Shown: piece after piece, positions 34,913 to 47,008 of the stretch
Layout: each line of letters starts with the position of its first letter
Numbering within the stretch: position 1 is the first letter of the stretch
Source: Hanleya hanleyi
Taxonomy: Eukaryota > Mollusca > Polyplacophora > Lepidopleurida > Hanleyidae
Assembly: GCA_036873755.1 (NCBI GenBank)
Contig: JAVTVY010045365.1
Span: 150,709-214,708, forward strand
DNA: 64,000 nucleotides
Direction: 5' to 3'
The notes under the pieces: generated by a model
What the model was told of the DNA's origin: nothing
What the model saw: the letters and a program-made list of their open reading frames with translations, nothing else
Database searches by the model: none
Position numbers and translations under genes: made by a program

Positions 34913-34945
34913 TTAAGTTTAACGTTCTATTGATGGCCGCTTCCA
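34866..34945 (-). repeat. (GA)n microsatellite on inverted SINE tail
   Basis: About 45 bp of GA repeat followed by ATTAAGTTTAACGTTCTATTG, the reverse complement of the SINE tail at about 25560-25600. The duplicate at 36349-36405 has a shorter, interrupted GA run, so the repeat length changed after the tandem duplication. Confidence 0.65.
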
Positions 34946-35391
34946 CTCATTCTATTTAGACCTGATATAATCTTTGAAATTAATTCCAGCCTTTTCACCA
35001 GTGGTGTTTTTCAGAGTAGAAATTGAAATTTACCTCAGCTTATCGTACTTTGGCAAAAATATAGATCCAAACACGAAAAGGCATCTCTGAATAGGCTAAC
35101 TGAGACTGATACAAGGTATACATTGAACAGAAGGACAATTTATTTTGCTAAAGCTATTCGATGGTCGTGTTTTTAAGGAAACGAAACCATGCTGGAACGA
35201 ACCATCGTAACAAATTGGATCGTCGTTCCATTTTTTCGCCTCTTCCGCAACTTTACCAGCCATGGTTCGAATGAGATTGAAAGCTTATTGACCCAAATAA
35301 AAGCTAAATATAGTCCAGTTTTCAGCATGTCTCTACAATGACTCTACTTACGATTCAATTTCTCCCATGTCTCAATACAGAATCGGCGACT

Positions 35392-36350
35392 AGAAACCAT
35401 CTTGTTTTTTTTTAAATTATTGTTATCTCATAAACATTTAGAATCAACTGGTGTTAACTGTAATCCCAAATAGGGTTTTCGATTATTGACGTAGAAATTC
35501 TGTTATTGAAGGCGATTGAACATTGGATGACGGATCTGACGCTTACTGAATGGTTCGTGCGATAAGTGAGGGATGTTGAAGCTAATCCCAGTATTGCCTG
35601 TTTCAATCAACTCCAAGGCATTTTACAAAAAAAGAACTGCTTAAGGATGTCCACTGGTGATTTTTGGATTTGGCGGCCATTATGCCCGTTTGCCTATTAG
35701 GTTATCTCCCTTTCGTAGATTAAGAGATACGGATTTCATTTAAAAGTCTTCTAGACGAGAATTTTGCGCGGCAACATGCATCCAATTTGATAAATTTTGA
35801 TAGACATGATGATTGTCTACAAACAGTTAAATTATAAGAAAAAGTTAAATACTATTTATATGATTTTTTCATGAATATGCTTCAAAACCAGGGATATTCC
35901 TGGGGTTATCAAGTGAAGCATAGGTCAGGCCACTTAACACTATCTATAGTTAAGAAATCACACCAACCTATATTTCTTCTTTGTTTTTCCTCATATTACA
36001 CAATTATGAATGCAAAAACACACATTATTCGAAAAGTTAATTACTTTGATTCACCAGCAGCGGACATCCTTGAACAATCGCATTCAAAGCGCGAATTAGA
36101 GAAACTAATATGAAAATATAATTTTTAATACTGAACGAATATCATTCATCAGTGAGGACTTGTATGTGAGCAAAAAACAACTTAGAAATACGAAGGAAGT
36201 GTGAACTCATTGAACCGGAAATGAAAATCAGGGCCGTTGATTATTATTATGCAATCGCCATATTTTACACATACATTTGCGTACTGATCGTTTTATGAAA
36301 ATATGCTGCCATTTTCATTTTGAAACATTGTAATGAACCAAGACGTCATA

Positions 36351-36384
<34 letters not shown>

Positions 36385-36879
36385 ATTAAGTTTAACGTTC
36401 TATTGATGGCCGCTTCCACCCATTCTATTTAGACCTGATACAATCTTTGAAATTAATTCCAGCCTTTTCACCAGTGGTGTTTTTCAGAGTAGAAATTGAA
36501 ATTTACCTCAGCTTATCGTACTTTGGCAAAAATATAGATCCAAACACGAAAAGGCATCTCTGAATAGGCTAACTGAGACTGATACAAGATATACATTGAA
36601 CAGAAGGACAATTTATTTTGCTAAAGCTATTCGATGATCGTGTTTTTAAGGAAACGAAACAATGCTGGAACGAACCATCGTAACAAATTGGATCATCGTT
36701 CCATTTTTCCGCCTCTTCCGCAACTTTACCAGCCATTTTATCACTGGAAATGGTTCGGCAGAGATTGAAAGCTTATTGACCCAAATGAAAGCTAAATATA
36801 GTCGTTTTCAGCATGTCTCTACAATGACTCTACTTACGACTCAATTTCTCCCGTGTCTCAATACAGAATCGGCGACTAG
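35392..36879 (+). repeat. 1.49-kb tandem duplication, copy 2
   Basis: Second copy of 33905-35391. It continues without a break into the rest of block c at 36880, so this copy keeps the ancestral right junction while copy 1 keeps the left one. It contains the second MITE and the shorter GA repeat. Confidence 0.85.
35643..36071. mobile_element. 429-bp MITE, copy 2
   Basis: Same ends and context as 34163-34589, differing by scattered substitutions and 1-2 bp indels. It was copied with the tandem duplication and is not an independent insertion. Confidence 0.7.
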
Positions 36880-37611
36880 CCAACCGATAAATGGATCCCG
36901 GTAAGCTGATCCAACTGCTGGTCTCAACACGTTATTTTCCCTATATCTCTCGATAAAAATCATATCTGGCATCTGGCACAGCGGAATGATATGGCTAAAG
37001 TGTTTGTGTCATAACAAAAAGCTATGCTATTAATATTTCGGACTCTTTTTACCCATAAAAGGCAATGTTCATTACGAGCAGGAAATCGTAAAGTATGTTC
37101 TATATTGTGTGTGCCGGGCGCATCGATTAAATATGTCGAGACTTTTGAGGAAAACGACTTCCTTGCACAAATATAAATTCTTTGTCAAATTCTTCATCAA
37201 CTGCGAATGATAAAGTACTGATTTGACTTCAATTTCTGACAATAGTAGCAGATAATGTAAGAGAGAGTAACCCTTGTCTTATGTAAAACAAAAATGTAGC
37301 ACATTGTCAAGGTAATGGCTTGAGGGAAGTCATTCAACAACCTCTCTCACTTAGACCGTTCTTTAACCGCCTAATTTTTTGAGCGTAGGTGTGGCTGACA
37401 TACAAATCATCACTGGGATAATTTTTGATTCTTCTAATGTATTTAGATATTCAGTCATAAATTGGCCTGTGGGGTCATATGACTTCATTTCAGTACCCGG
37501 CATCTTTCTTCACAACCTTTGTGTGTTTCTTTTAATCGTAGGCGGTAGGTACTGGGTTCAATCCCTGGCCGAGTCGTATCAAAGATCTGAAAAATGAAAA
37601 TGAAAACGAGT
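36880..37611 (+). repeat. Rest of block c with split tRNA-like segment
   Basis: Continues c from the duplication to the tRNA-like end (GGTACTGGGTTCAATCCC, about 37545-37565). A 72-codon open stretch at 37379-37597 reads across the tRNA-like part and is not considered a gene. Confidence 0.55.
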
Positions 37612-38285
37612 CACCGGTATATTAATGTCAGAAGTCATAAGCCTTCCTTCACTTCTACAGAAGTAATGGATATCGTTCTTCGGATGTTTTTTTAAAGATC
37701 TACTCGAATTTCTAGTGATGGATATTTTTGTTTAATTCGGTACCACAATATACCAACAGCGTATAGGTTTTCCAATGGGTGCAGATGGTGCACCAGTTTT
37801 GGCAACCCTATATATGTTCTCGTATGAATACGCATATATGCAGACATTGTGAAAAGATAACACTTTCAAATTCCACTCCTTCTCATTCACCAAGCACTAT
37901 ATAATAATCTCCGTTTAAGCGACACTGGAAGGATATATACGCCCCGTGGCTGGATTCAACCACTGATAGTCCAGACGGAAGATCATATTTGGACGAATAC
38001 ATGACAAAATAAAAAAAACATTGCTCTCCCTCCGGCTGCAAGAAAAACGATTCGAATTGTGACATAGTTGACTACACATTCCTGGATAGCAATATTCTAG
38101 AAGAGCCTGCATGGTATATCCATGTCATCATATGAGAGATTCTGAATAAAATGACTGTTTCAATCAGCTCCAGAGAACATTATTTCAGAAACATGTGAAA
38201 CAAGGCTATTCCACCAAATTATTCCATTCGAAAATGTTAAAATTGTGTGATAAATATCCCATAATGACGGCCGAATAATTTTTGT
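37612..38285 (+). pseudogene. Decayed RT-B copy
   Basis: Standard RT-B start after the tRNA-like segment. The motif-B region survives as TTTTCCAATGGGTGCAGATG. The catalytic box is lost in a deletion at CACTATATAATAATCTCCG. Stops occur in all frames. Confidence 0.6.
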
Positions 38286-38883
38286 TTTCACAGGGTAACT
38301 ATAAATCTCACTACCTGGTAAGTTACATGACTGTAATATTTTATATCAAGTCATTATAAATTTAATTATTATTCTCCTATTAATTATTATTATTATTAGT
38401 AATGACTGGGAATTTAGTCATTATATATACGAGTTGTCAGAGTATTTCCATCATAGCTCTCTAGATTTGTATCTAATACCGCTTATGCCGGTGCTAGGGG
38501 CCGTGTGGTCATGCCATCCAAGTTGCTACATGAACAGATACAGTAAAAGCGTACCTGAGATACAACTGAGATGTGCTTTAGAATAGGTTAACCAGAAGAC
38601 TATACTGTGAAGTCATGTGTCTCTGTCAGTATGTCGGCACCTCTTCCCACTTTTTCTATGTGCGTTGTAATTTGACAATAAGTTTATTTTCCAGCCGTTA
38701 TAATTTTTTCACAAGGTGATTGCAAATATCATTTCACAGCTAGGGACTGCTTGGCTATCATGGTTATTTTACATCTACATGGTGTTAAAATGTACAGTCA
38801 TGAGCGTGACTCAGATATGTACATATTCTGAAAACGACTTGGAAATTTACTTGGATAAAGAATAATGGTCCGTGATTATGATT
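38286..38883 (+). repeat. PLE-unit tail blocks
   Basis: Two tail types in succession, with an RT-end-like CCGCTTATGCCGGTGCTAGG near 38480 and TCATTTCACAGCTAGGGAC near 38727. An insertion splits the tail at about 38884. Confidence 0.5.
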
Positions 38884-40255
38884 TTATATAAAACATGAAT
38901 TGCAGGCAAGCACCTAAAAGGTGCGTGGACCCCTCAGCCTGTTTTTTTTTAGTCGTAGGATCAGGGCTGCATCTAGAGCCAATTTAGTTTCGGAAAACAT
39001 ATGGGCGCCCAAAACTCAAATGAAACAAAAAACGAAAGTGTTGTTGTTGTTCAATTTGAAACGATTTCTGAAGGAAATACTCCTAGAAAAATCTTCTGGG
39101 AATCTCAATATCGATCTGATTGCATAGCTGGATATTGAATTTCATGTTAATAAACCTCTGTTTTGTGATTGATCACAGGCTCTTTGCGCCGAAATTCACT
39201 TAAAAAAATTGGACCCTCAATAATGAATTACGAAAAGGAACTGGGAGATCGGAACCTGCAAAAAATCCCTGGATACCGTATATAACACTTAGGTTTCACA
39301 TGAGTGGTGTGCTGGGATTACAGCATGCAAGAAAGTGTAGCTTTATCAGTGACAATGTATGCATTGCACAAGTGTGATAACAAGTAAACACATTGATTAA
39401 CACAGGCCCACCCTTATCATAATTTGGCAGGGGGGGGAGGGGTGCATAAGCTCCAGGTATGCAAACTGGTTCAAAATTGCCCAGAGTCAGGCTAAAAATG
39501 GGCTCTCCTAATCACTCGTTTTAAATAATTTCCAAGGTACAGTAACATGTTTGGTGACAAAAATTGAAGCATTATGTTGTACCAGTTAAATGTGTGGACA
39601 CAAATATGGTTCATGCAAAAGTTTTAGGATAAATCATATGATCAATGTAGAATAGAATGATTTAATAGCAAAATTAAAGAAAAATGTCCTTCATTCAATG
39701 AGAATCTTGAATGGACCAGGCTTTCTTGTATCAGGGAACCTTCAAAATTCACAATGAAACCTGCAACCAAGGGTTCCCGATGGGCATAGATAACAGTGCA
39801 AAAGCTAAGCCATCAATAAATAATAAAAAAAAAAAATTAAAAATCATGAAATCATCATAGCCATCTGAAAATCTACATTTCATCAGTCAACATTCAGGAA
39901 GCTCTCAACAAAGTTTGGTCAGGCCCGACTTCATAGATCTGCAGATATTCAGCGGACAAGAACATGTTGATGGGCATAGATAACAGTGCAAAAGCTGAGC
40001 CATCAATAAATAATAAAAAAAAAATTAAAAATCATAAAATCATCATAGCCATCTGAAAATCTAATCATTTCATCAGTCAACATTCAGGAAGCTCTCACCA
40101 AAGTTTGATCAGGCCCGACTTCATAGATCTACAGATATTCAGCGGACAAGAACATGTTGACGGACGGACGGACGGACGGACGCTAGGACGGACGGACGTA
40201 CGTACATGGCAACGACAAGACCCCACAGCCCTATGGGCTGAGGGGTAAAAAGAAC
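38884..40255 (+). mobile_element. 1.37-kb interspersed element of unknown family
   Basis: Inserted into a tail, whose sequence resumes at 40256 (TTCATTGAAATCTGTTAACCG). It contains GTGCGTGGACCCCTCAGCC near the left end and GGGCTGAGGGGTAAAAA at the right end (short inverse similarity), an internal 190-bp tandem duplication, a (GACG)n run at 40158-40200 and A-rich tracts. No frame above about 70 codons. It could be a retroposon tail cluster. Confidence 0.5.
39781..40160 (+). repeat. 190-bp tandem duplication
   Basis: Units 39781-39970 and 39971-40160 both start TGGGCATAGATAACAGTGCA or a close variant and end AACATGTTGA, differing by few bases. The duplication appears local, since the related repeat at 10068-10165 is single. 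Confidence 0.75.
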
Positions 40256-41123
40256 CATTGATGGCTTCATTGAAATCTGTTAACCGCTTCGCTCTTGTAG
40301 GAAAGCATCTTGTGATTTTAATTATTTTTATTCCATGCGTATTTGGAATCGTCCTGCGAAATCGGTTTGACGCTTGGTATTATCTGGAAAATGTTTTTTT
40401 TTCACATTAAATATAATTGTGATAATACGGTAATTGACCTGCATCTGTTCTTTTGCTTTTCACAGTGGAAACGCAGCTTATAATTATCTACCTCTGTTGT
40501 TGTTATTGCGCAGGGGGATTTGGCTTAATGTCACACTCAAGCTTGTTACACTCTTATGGTGAAAGTCGGTTTGGTTGGTGGCGGAAGCCGGAGTACCCCG
40601 AGAGAACCACCGCCCTTCGGCAAGTAACTGACAAACTTTCACACATGGACCAGCTGGGCTCGAATCCGTGCCGGTTCAGCGGTGTGAGGCTAGCGGTCGC
40701 CAGCGAAGCGGCTTAGATCACTCGGCCACCGAGGGCCCCCTATTGCACAGAGTAATTATTCATGTGATAATCGGTATTTTTGTACAAAAACAGGCAGAGC
40801 GTGACTGAGATACATTATACTTTGAACGACATGGAAATTCATTGGGATTACAGAATGCTTATCAGTGTTAAAACTTTTACGAATGGGATATCATGATGAC
40901 TTACTACCAGGGGTGAAAAGTTGTGCCTGCTTCTCTGTTTCGAGAAACAAACTTTCATTTTATGCCCGATTGTAAATGGTATTGACCATCGAATGTACAA
41001 GATCTTTCGATTATTGACGATGAAATTATTTTGTGGACGACGGCTTAACACTGTATGTCGGATAGGACAGCTATAAATAAACAGTAATTGATAAAAATTG
41101 GACTTTAATTAGTAAGACTTTAA
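40256..41123 (+). repeat. PLE-unit tail, diverged type
   Basis: Tail related to 28310-28676. It is split by the SINE at 40515-40739 and followed by the first minisatellite copies of a C-type block. Confidence 0.5.
40515..40739 (-). repeat. tRNA-derived SINE with conserved central domain
   Basis: On the minus strand the head starts GGCCCTCGGTGGCCGAGTGA (A box) and has a B-box-like GGATTCGAGCC. It is followed by GGTGGTTCTCTCGGGGTACT and CCGGCTTCCGCCACCAACC, a central domain shared by many animal SINEs. The flanking GTTATTGCGCAG / TATTGCACAGAG suggests a short target duplication. Confidence 0.7.
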
Positions 41124-41528
41124 CCCTACCTGGCCTGATATTGATATTTTTGTCATATTTCTTCAAAATTTCGGCTTTTCTGCGATGAAAAGTGGGCAAA
41201 AACTATTTTATTTCACATCACATTAATATTTACTAATTTACCATGCAGGTTTTGCGGAGAAATTGCATAATTAAAAAATTCGGAAAATCTGACTGAAAAA
41301 TCGGCCCAAAAATACCGTTTTTGAAAATGACGTCACTGTGGCGTCATCAAAGCGGCCATCGTGGATTTTTTTTTACATTTTCTGGTAAAGCTTGACCCAA
41401 GGGTATAGTGTGGTAAGTTTCAGCCCCCTAGCTCAAGGGGTAAGAAAAATAATTAGGAGGGGGGCCATTTCGGGCCCCCCCCCCCCCCGGCCTGGACAGG
41501 TCCCAAAAAAGCCCAGGCCAAATAAAAC
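41124..41528. other. Unclassified 0.4-kb insertion in minisatellite
   Basis: Splits the AGTAAGACTTTAA repeat. It contains GACGTCACTGTGGCGTCA and a run of about 18 C. The short CCTGGCCTG / CAGGCCAAA similarity at the ends is too weak to call terminal repeats. No coding frame. Confidence 0.4.
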
Positions 41529-42650
41529 TTTAATCGGTAAGACTTTAATTAGTGATACTTTAATTAGTTAGACTTTAAATAGTAAGGCAGTTTGACTTTG
41601 AAATGACGATAAGTTAATAGAATATGGTTCTGAGCGCCAACATTGATGTCTTCTTAAACTTATAGATCAGTTCAGGGAACTAATGTGGTAGTCGCAATCA
41701 TCATTACTTCAGTTTTATACCTGTGTGGGTTTAGTAACTCTTGTTACATGTAAGTTGGGACAGACTATCTCTCTACCATCATCGAACACTGTTGACCAGT
41801 GATCGCGAGTAACTTGGATGTAGCCGCCAAGCATCAATGTCGAGTATTTCCCTTTCATGCTTAATACGTGAATTTGGCAGTTCTAGTCTCAAGGACGGTA
41901 GGGCGAATGATGTTCCCCAAACGTTTTAGTGCAAAGTTTATCATATTATGTAATAAATATCGGACACTGAATGGAAAATACGAACGTAGCGTACAAAAAT
42001 ACTGGCGCTATTTTTTCGTAAATTTTGTCAAATTATTGAAAATATTCTCTCATGAGAAATATTTTAAAGAAATGTTCATCACACATTACGGGTAATTCTC
42101 TATGATGACATATTACATTCGAGAGCATCCAAGACACGGCCTACACATGCTAACCATGTTATCCAGGTAGCAACCGAAAATAAAATGCGAATTCCGGGTC
42201 TATTTTCTACCATATTTTTACCATCGATATCAAATTGAGGTTTTTACCTATTTTTAAAATGGGAACATGGAATTGCATCGAGTGTATGATATACGAGCAT
42301 AATTCATGATTGTGTATAACTTCTACTCCGAGGGTTTAACTAGCCCATTTTGGGGGGTCTTTTCTGAGTTCTTGCATATCGCTCCTATTCTGAATACTTG
42401 CGATCGACGACGGCTATCCACCAGATAGAGAATTAAGATTAGCTTACGATTCATGTGAACATTTAAAGTTTTGTGGATCAATGAATCATGGGACATATTC
42501 TAGTTTTGTGGATCAATGAATCATGGGAAAAATTCTAGTTCTGTGGATCAATGTATCATTGGATATCTTGATTGGTCTATTCAAAATTCCCCAAAGAATC
42601 CAAGATTTTCATTGGCCTGTGAACATAACTGAAATAAATTTCAGTCAATA
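41529..42650 (+). repeat. C-type PLE block with RT C-terminal remnant
   Basis: Third + copy of the C-type block (compare 29601-30500). The RT C-terminal remnant is at about 41930-42030 (ATACGAACGTAGCGTACAAA). A 35-bp unit around TTTGTGGATCAATGAATCAT, single in the other copies, is triplicated at 42467-42571. Confidence 0.6.
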
Positions 42651-43436
42651 ACATTTTATCGTTGTCAATGATCGACTATAGAGAATGATGAGCAATGAAT
42701 CGTGAAATCTCATACTTTGAAAAAGTAGCTAGTCTTACAATATGCTAGTGCCACAATCATTGTTTAGTGTTCAAACTTCAATTCCTGCAGTGACAAATCC
42801 AGAAAATTTCAGCTCAAATATCATAGATGCTCTAGTCCATCTAATGAATTCTTCGCATGATTGATAAACTGAATGAATATCAAAACTACCGAACTTTATT
42901 ACCGAAACATGTCCAATAAGGCGATTCCACAAAAGGCATCAATTCTAAGTTTATCAAATACTGTGATACATATAGCACACTGACACTACTAGATATCTGA
43001 CGCTATGTTTCGTAGCTTGCGACTAGGACCGTTTGAAGGTAATGTATTTTACATCTTCATGGTGTTGAAATAAACAATCACAATCAAGTTGTGACTTGCA
43101 TGACTTTTATGACTACTCGGGTCCGAATATTAGGTGCAGAGGGAGGCTTTCCTATAGAGTCATATGGTTGCTTTTTAGTCGACAGACTTCGTCAATTTTT
43201 CCCACCTCTTGCATATCGCTTCAATTTTATGCATTATGCTCGGGAAGACGGTTTTGAAATGCATTTTAATTAAAGAATACTGGTATGCTGCCATCATTGA
43301 AAACAGTTGACCGCAACAAACGTTTTCAATTTTCATTTTATTGATTGTTTGAAATAGGCGAAAACAGTCTACCGCAAAGAATCGTTTTTGCGGAAGACGG
43401 CTGAATTCTGAATGTCTGATCCTCCGCCTATAGATC
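42651..43436 (+). repeat. b-like block, RT C-terminal remnant and tail
   Basis: Parallel to 30850-31560 on + and to 58980-60170 on -. The RT remnant is near 42960-43015 (CTGACGCTATGTTTCGTAGC). The block is cut at about 43437 by the next insertion and resumes at about 45377 (AAAACACAAAAGGCCGGAC). Confidence 0.55.
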
Positions 43437-43772
43437 AATACAATACAATACAATACAAATTTTTATTTACGCTCGGAATTTCAATACATAAAACGCTATA
43501 GGTTAAAACAGTTAAAACAACAATATATATATATGTACACATACTCACTGAGTTAAAACAATTAAATAGCAATAAAACACAGATAAAAGTAGGGATTTAA
43601 CATTAATTAAAACGAAATTAAGGGAAAATTAAATGCGTATTAATAGTATATACATAGGAAATGGATTTAAAAAGCATAGCTTGATATCATGTACATGTAA
43701 GATATAATTGAGATCATAAGAATTGATAGACATTGCTTAGTGTGCAATAAAAGGTCTTGTGTTTTGTATATA
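43437..43772 (-). mobile_element. LINE 3' UTR fragment with (ATTGT)n tail
   Basis: On the minus strand it ends AATAAAAATTTG followed by a pentanucleotide run (TATTG)n, the form of 3' end used by CR1-like elements. No coding part remains. The Tc1/mariner element lies directly beside it. Confidence 0.55.
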
Positions 43773-45370
43773 TACACCTGGAAAAAAGTTAAGCACCCCC
43801 TAATATAATGATGAATTACACATCAATGTTAAGGTTTACCCTGTATCTGGTGGTAGGTATGATAATAATGATGATCCAACAAATGGTGACGAACGTCCTT
43901 CATGGAAATTGACACGAAAAAATATCATGGGAAGCATGTGGAAAAGGGAATCCACGAATTTTCCCAAATGCAGTTTGTGCACGCCCCATATTTCGGTATT
44001 TAATGTGCATGGGTTGCCATATTCAAGCAGTATCTGTCACCGTGGCACGAAGAGGGATATCAGATGCACAGAGATGGCAAATTATTGGTATGCGTTCAAC
44101 CGGTATGTCCTTTAAAGCAATTGGTCGTCAACTCAATATCCACTACACAGTTATCAGCCGTCTGGCGAGGAAATACAGGCAAACCAATGAGGTGAAGGAC
44201 CTTCCGCGTTCCGGACGACCCCGGGTGACATCACAACGTCAAGACAGGACACTTCTGATGCTAATTCGACGAGATCCATTCGCCAGAAGTACTGTTCTGA
44301 AGAACCTCGGGTTACCAAATCGCCGTTTCTCCACGAGAACAGTCAGGAATCGCCTAAGAAGTGCCAGGTATCGGTCCAGAAGTGTCTTGAGTGATCATCA
44401 CCAACGAGTACGTTTGACTTGGTGTATAGCATGACATCGCTGGAATCTGAGGATTTGGCGAAGAATTCATTGGTCGGATGAAAGCCGGTTCCTTCTTTAT
44501 GTAACCGATGGACGCGTGAGAGTTTGGAGGCAACCAAATACAGCCTATACACCAAGAAACATCAAACCGGCAGTTGCCTTTGGTGGGGGTTCAGTAATGA
44601 TGTGGGGCTGTGTCTCTCATGACTGTAAGCTTGACATGGTAACAATAGGTAGGAATCTGAATGGCGATCAGTACATCCGGGATGTCCTTGCCGCAGTTGC
44701 TGTCCCCCATTTTGATAACCATCCTCTTGCTACCAGACCTGTGTTTATGGATGACAACGCTAGACCGCACCGTTCTCGTGCAGTGACAGCATTCATTCAG
44801 AATAATGCAATGGATCATCTTCTTTGGCCCGCCATGAGTCCTGATCTGAATTCTCTGGAGCACATTTGGGACATTATTGTGCGTCGAATACAAGCACGTG
44901 AACCTCCAGTACAAATCTGCGTGAGTTGGAAGCAGCTTTGCACCAGGAATGGCAACAGTTTCCTATGCATCGGATACGACGATTGACTGGGGGGATGCGA
45001 AGCCGAGTAGAGGCAATTATCCAAGCACGTGGAGGATACACCAGATATTGAATTGGAAAACATTCCCTTGTTACAAATGACTTTTTTATCCATTCATATC
45101 CAAACCATGTTGCCTGGTTGACTCTCCAGCTCCATACTTGCAACGGGTATCATTTTGAGCTCAAACAGTTATTTTTTTGGTACGCCAGTGCTATCATATA
45201 TTAAAATGATGAAGAAAACTGTAATTATTGTGTTTTCTTGTAGCCAGAACATGACCTTACATGATAGCATGCAGTTTTACAAACTTACTGTGCGTGTACA
45301 CCTCTGATATCGACCAATACATATACCTCTGTAAATGTTCATGGGGGTGCTTAACTTTTTTCCAGGTGTA
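43773..45370 (+). mobile_element. Tc1/mariner DD34E transposon
   Basis: Exact 28-bp inverted repeats at 43773-43800 and 45343-45370 begin TACACCTGGAAAAAAGTTAA. Both ends sit in short TA runs, as expected for TA-target insertion, but these hide the exact duplication. The 1.6-kb size is normal for the family. The perfect inverted repeats indicate a fairly recent insertion, although the transposase is broken. Confidence 0.92.
44003..45051 (+). pseudogene. Tc1-like transposase, one TGA and one frameshift
   Basis: The N-terminus has paired helix-turn-helix regions (SDAQRWQIIGMRSTGMSFKA and RFSTRTVRNRL). The catalytic residues are present: Asp in HWSDESRF, Asp in VFMDDNARPH and Glu in SPDLNSLEHIW, with 34 residues between the last two. 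Two lesions are visible: TGA at 44432-44434 within the expected WCIARRHWN-type segment, and a 1-bp deletion near 44917 that shifts the C-terminus. In the corrected frame it ends GGYTRY at 45051. The true start may be the GTG/ATG region near 44042, before ARRGISDAQRW. It would cut and paste the element at TA sites. Confidence 0.88.
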
Positions 45371-47008
45371 TATATATAAAACACAAAAGGCCGGACGATA
45401 TATTGTCATCTACATCTGGACATTATCAATCAAACCAATCAGTTGCTCGGTCCATATATCAAGCAGACTGTCACAGATGATAATATTGATTGAGATGATA
45501 GGAAAAACTCTTCCACTTTATTCTTCGTGAGAACTATATTAGCTATAACACCGGGACGAACTCTCATCGATTGTCATTTGAGGATCTTTTTCTGTACCAG
45601 CCAATAAAATATCATCTCCCATCGGGGTGAACACTTAAGGGCAAGTGGGAAATATATGAGGATGTTTTTGACAAATCGAACTTTGGCAGATATAACTGAG
45701 GATGCATTGGCACTACATCAAACTAAAGAGGACATTCGACTGAAGACATATTGATCCCAAATCATGTTGAACGTATGTTCATACTCAGGAACACGGCGAT
45801 AAAATGCTGAACACAAACTGCCGCCGCAGTGAGAAACATCTTTGAATAGGCAATAGGTTTAACGGTGGCTAAATCCAATGGATTTTGACATTCTACCCCG
45901 AGAGAAAATTATGTTGAAGACGGGCTGTCATATGCAGCATTGAAAATTACTATAACGCTATTATGTGAAATATGTAAATGTTAAATATGCTAATATGTCG
46001 AAGTGTGTAGAGACCATGCTATACATCTATCCGATTGTATCCCTTTCTGAATATTAATATAATAATATAGTGGAACATTTATATGCCGTATAAATGTCTC
46101 ACTTGGTTGCATATGATAAAGTGTACGAACAACTAAACAGGGAAGCTTTTCCCGTTCGATACTGTTCCCAACAGATCAATACTGTTCATAATGAGCCTAT
46201 ATCGTCCAAAGATCCCTGGCGCTATGCTTCGTAGCTTGTGGCTTGGACCGTTTGAACGCTTTGGGTTTACACCTTCATGGTGTTCAAATGAACAGGCACA
46301 ATCAAAGCGTGAGTGAGATTCCTACTTTGAAAAAACGACTTGGAAATTCATTTGGATAAAGAATATGGTCTGTGATCGAGGTTTTATGTAAAGAGCGTCA
46401 TCACCTCTTGCTGACATCATTGAAAACTGTTGACCGGTTCTCTCTTGTAAAAACCATCTTGTGTATTTATTAATTATGTTTATTTTCATAGACATTTAAA
46501 CCTGGTGTTAACTGTCATACGAAATATGTCTTTCAATCATTGACGCAGAATTTTGGATGAATATTGGATGTCGGTTCTGACGCTTGCAAATTCTGAATGG
46601 TTCGTACAGTAACTGAGTGTTACAGCACAAAATGTTGAGGCGAGTATTGATCAGTCCCCGTATTACATGTGTATCCGTTTTCAATTAATCCTCAGATATT
46701 TTACCAAAACCTCATGTGAACAATCGCATTAGATATGCAAATTTTAAAATGTAACCTTGAATGCTGAACAAATATAATTAATCAGTGAAGATTTGTATGC
46801 ACAAACAAAGTAGAGACCCTGGATAAAAAGGAAGTGTGAAACGTTTGAAACGGAAATCAAATTCAGGGCCGTTGATAGGATACATATTATTGTGCAATCC
46901 CCGTATTTTACGCATAGATTTGCGTACTGATCGTTGTATGGCTTCGTTCATTTTGAACGTTGTAATGGACCAAGGCATGAACCGAAGGAGAGATTATTTT
47001 TGCTAACG
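45371..47008 (+). repeat. PLE-unit b block, RT end, tail and d block
   Basis: b (45377-46160), RT C-terminal remnant (46190-46240), tail (46241-46660) and d (46661-46990), ending in the start of c (TTGCTAACG). This is the clearest + copy of the order b, RT end, tail, d. The foldback insertion at 47009 interrupts c. Confidence 0.6.

Larger units (their letters stand above)
33905..35391 (+). repeat. 1.49-kb tandem duplication, copy 1
   Basis: Nearly identical to 35392-36879 (offset 1487 bp near the start). It spans a tail, a MITE, block d with a GA microsatellite and the first part of c. Copy 1 has lost a segment of c (CAGCCATGGTTCG against CAGCCATTTTATCACTGG in copy 2) and has a longer GA run. 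The junction uses a shared AG (GGCGACTAG/AGAAACCATC). Confidence 0.85.

Noticed and set aside
38921..39127. 68-codon frame in the unclassified element
   Set aside because: Short, with no homologous frame in other copies and no motif.
40158..40203. CRISPR-like or regulatory tandem repeat
   Set aside because: It is a simple (GACG)n microsatellite without spacers. No CRISPR array is visible anywhere in the window.
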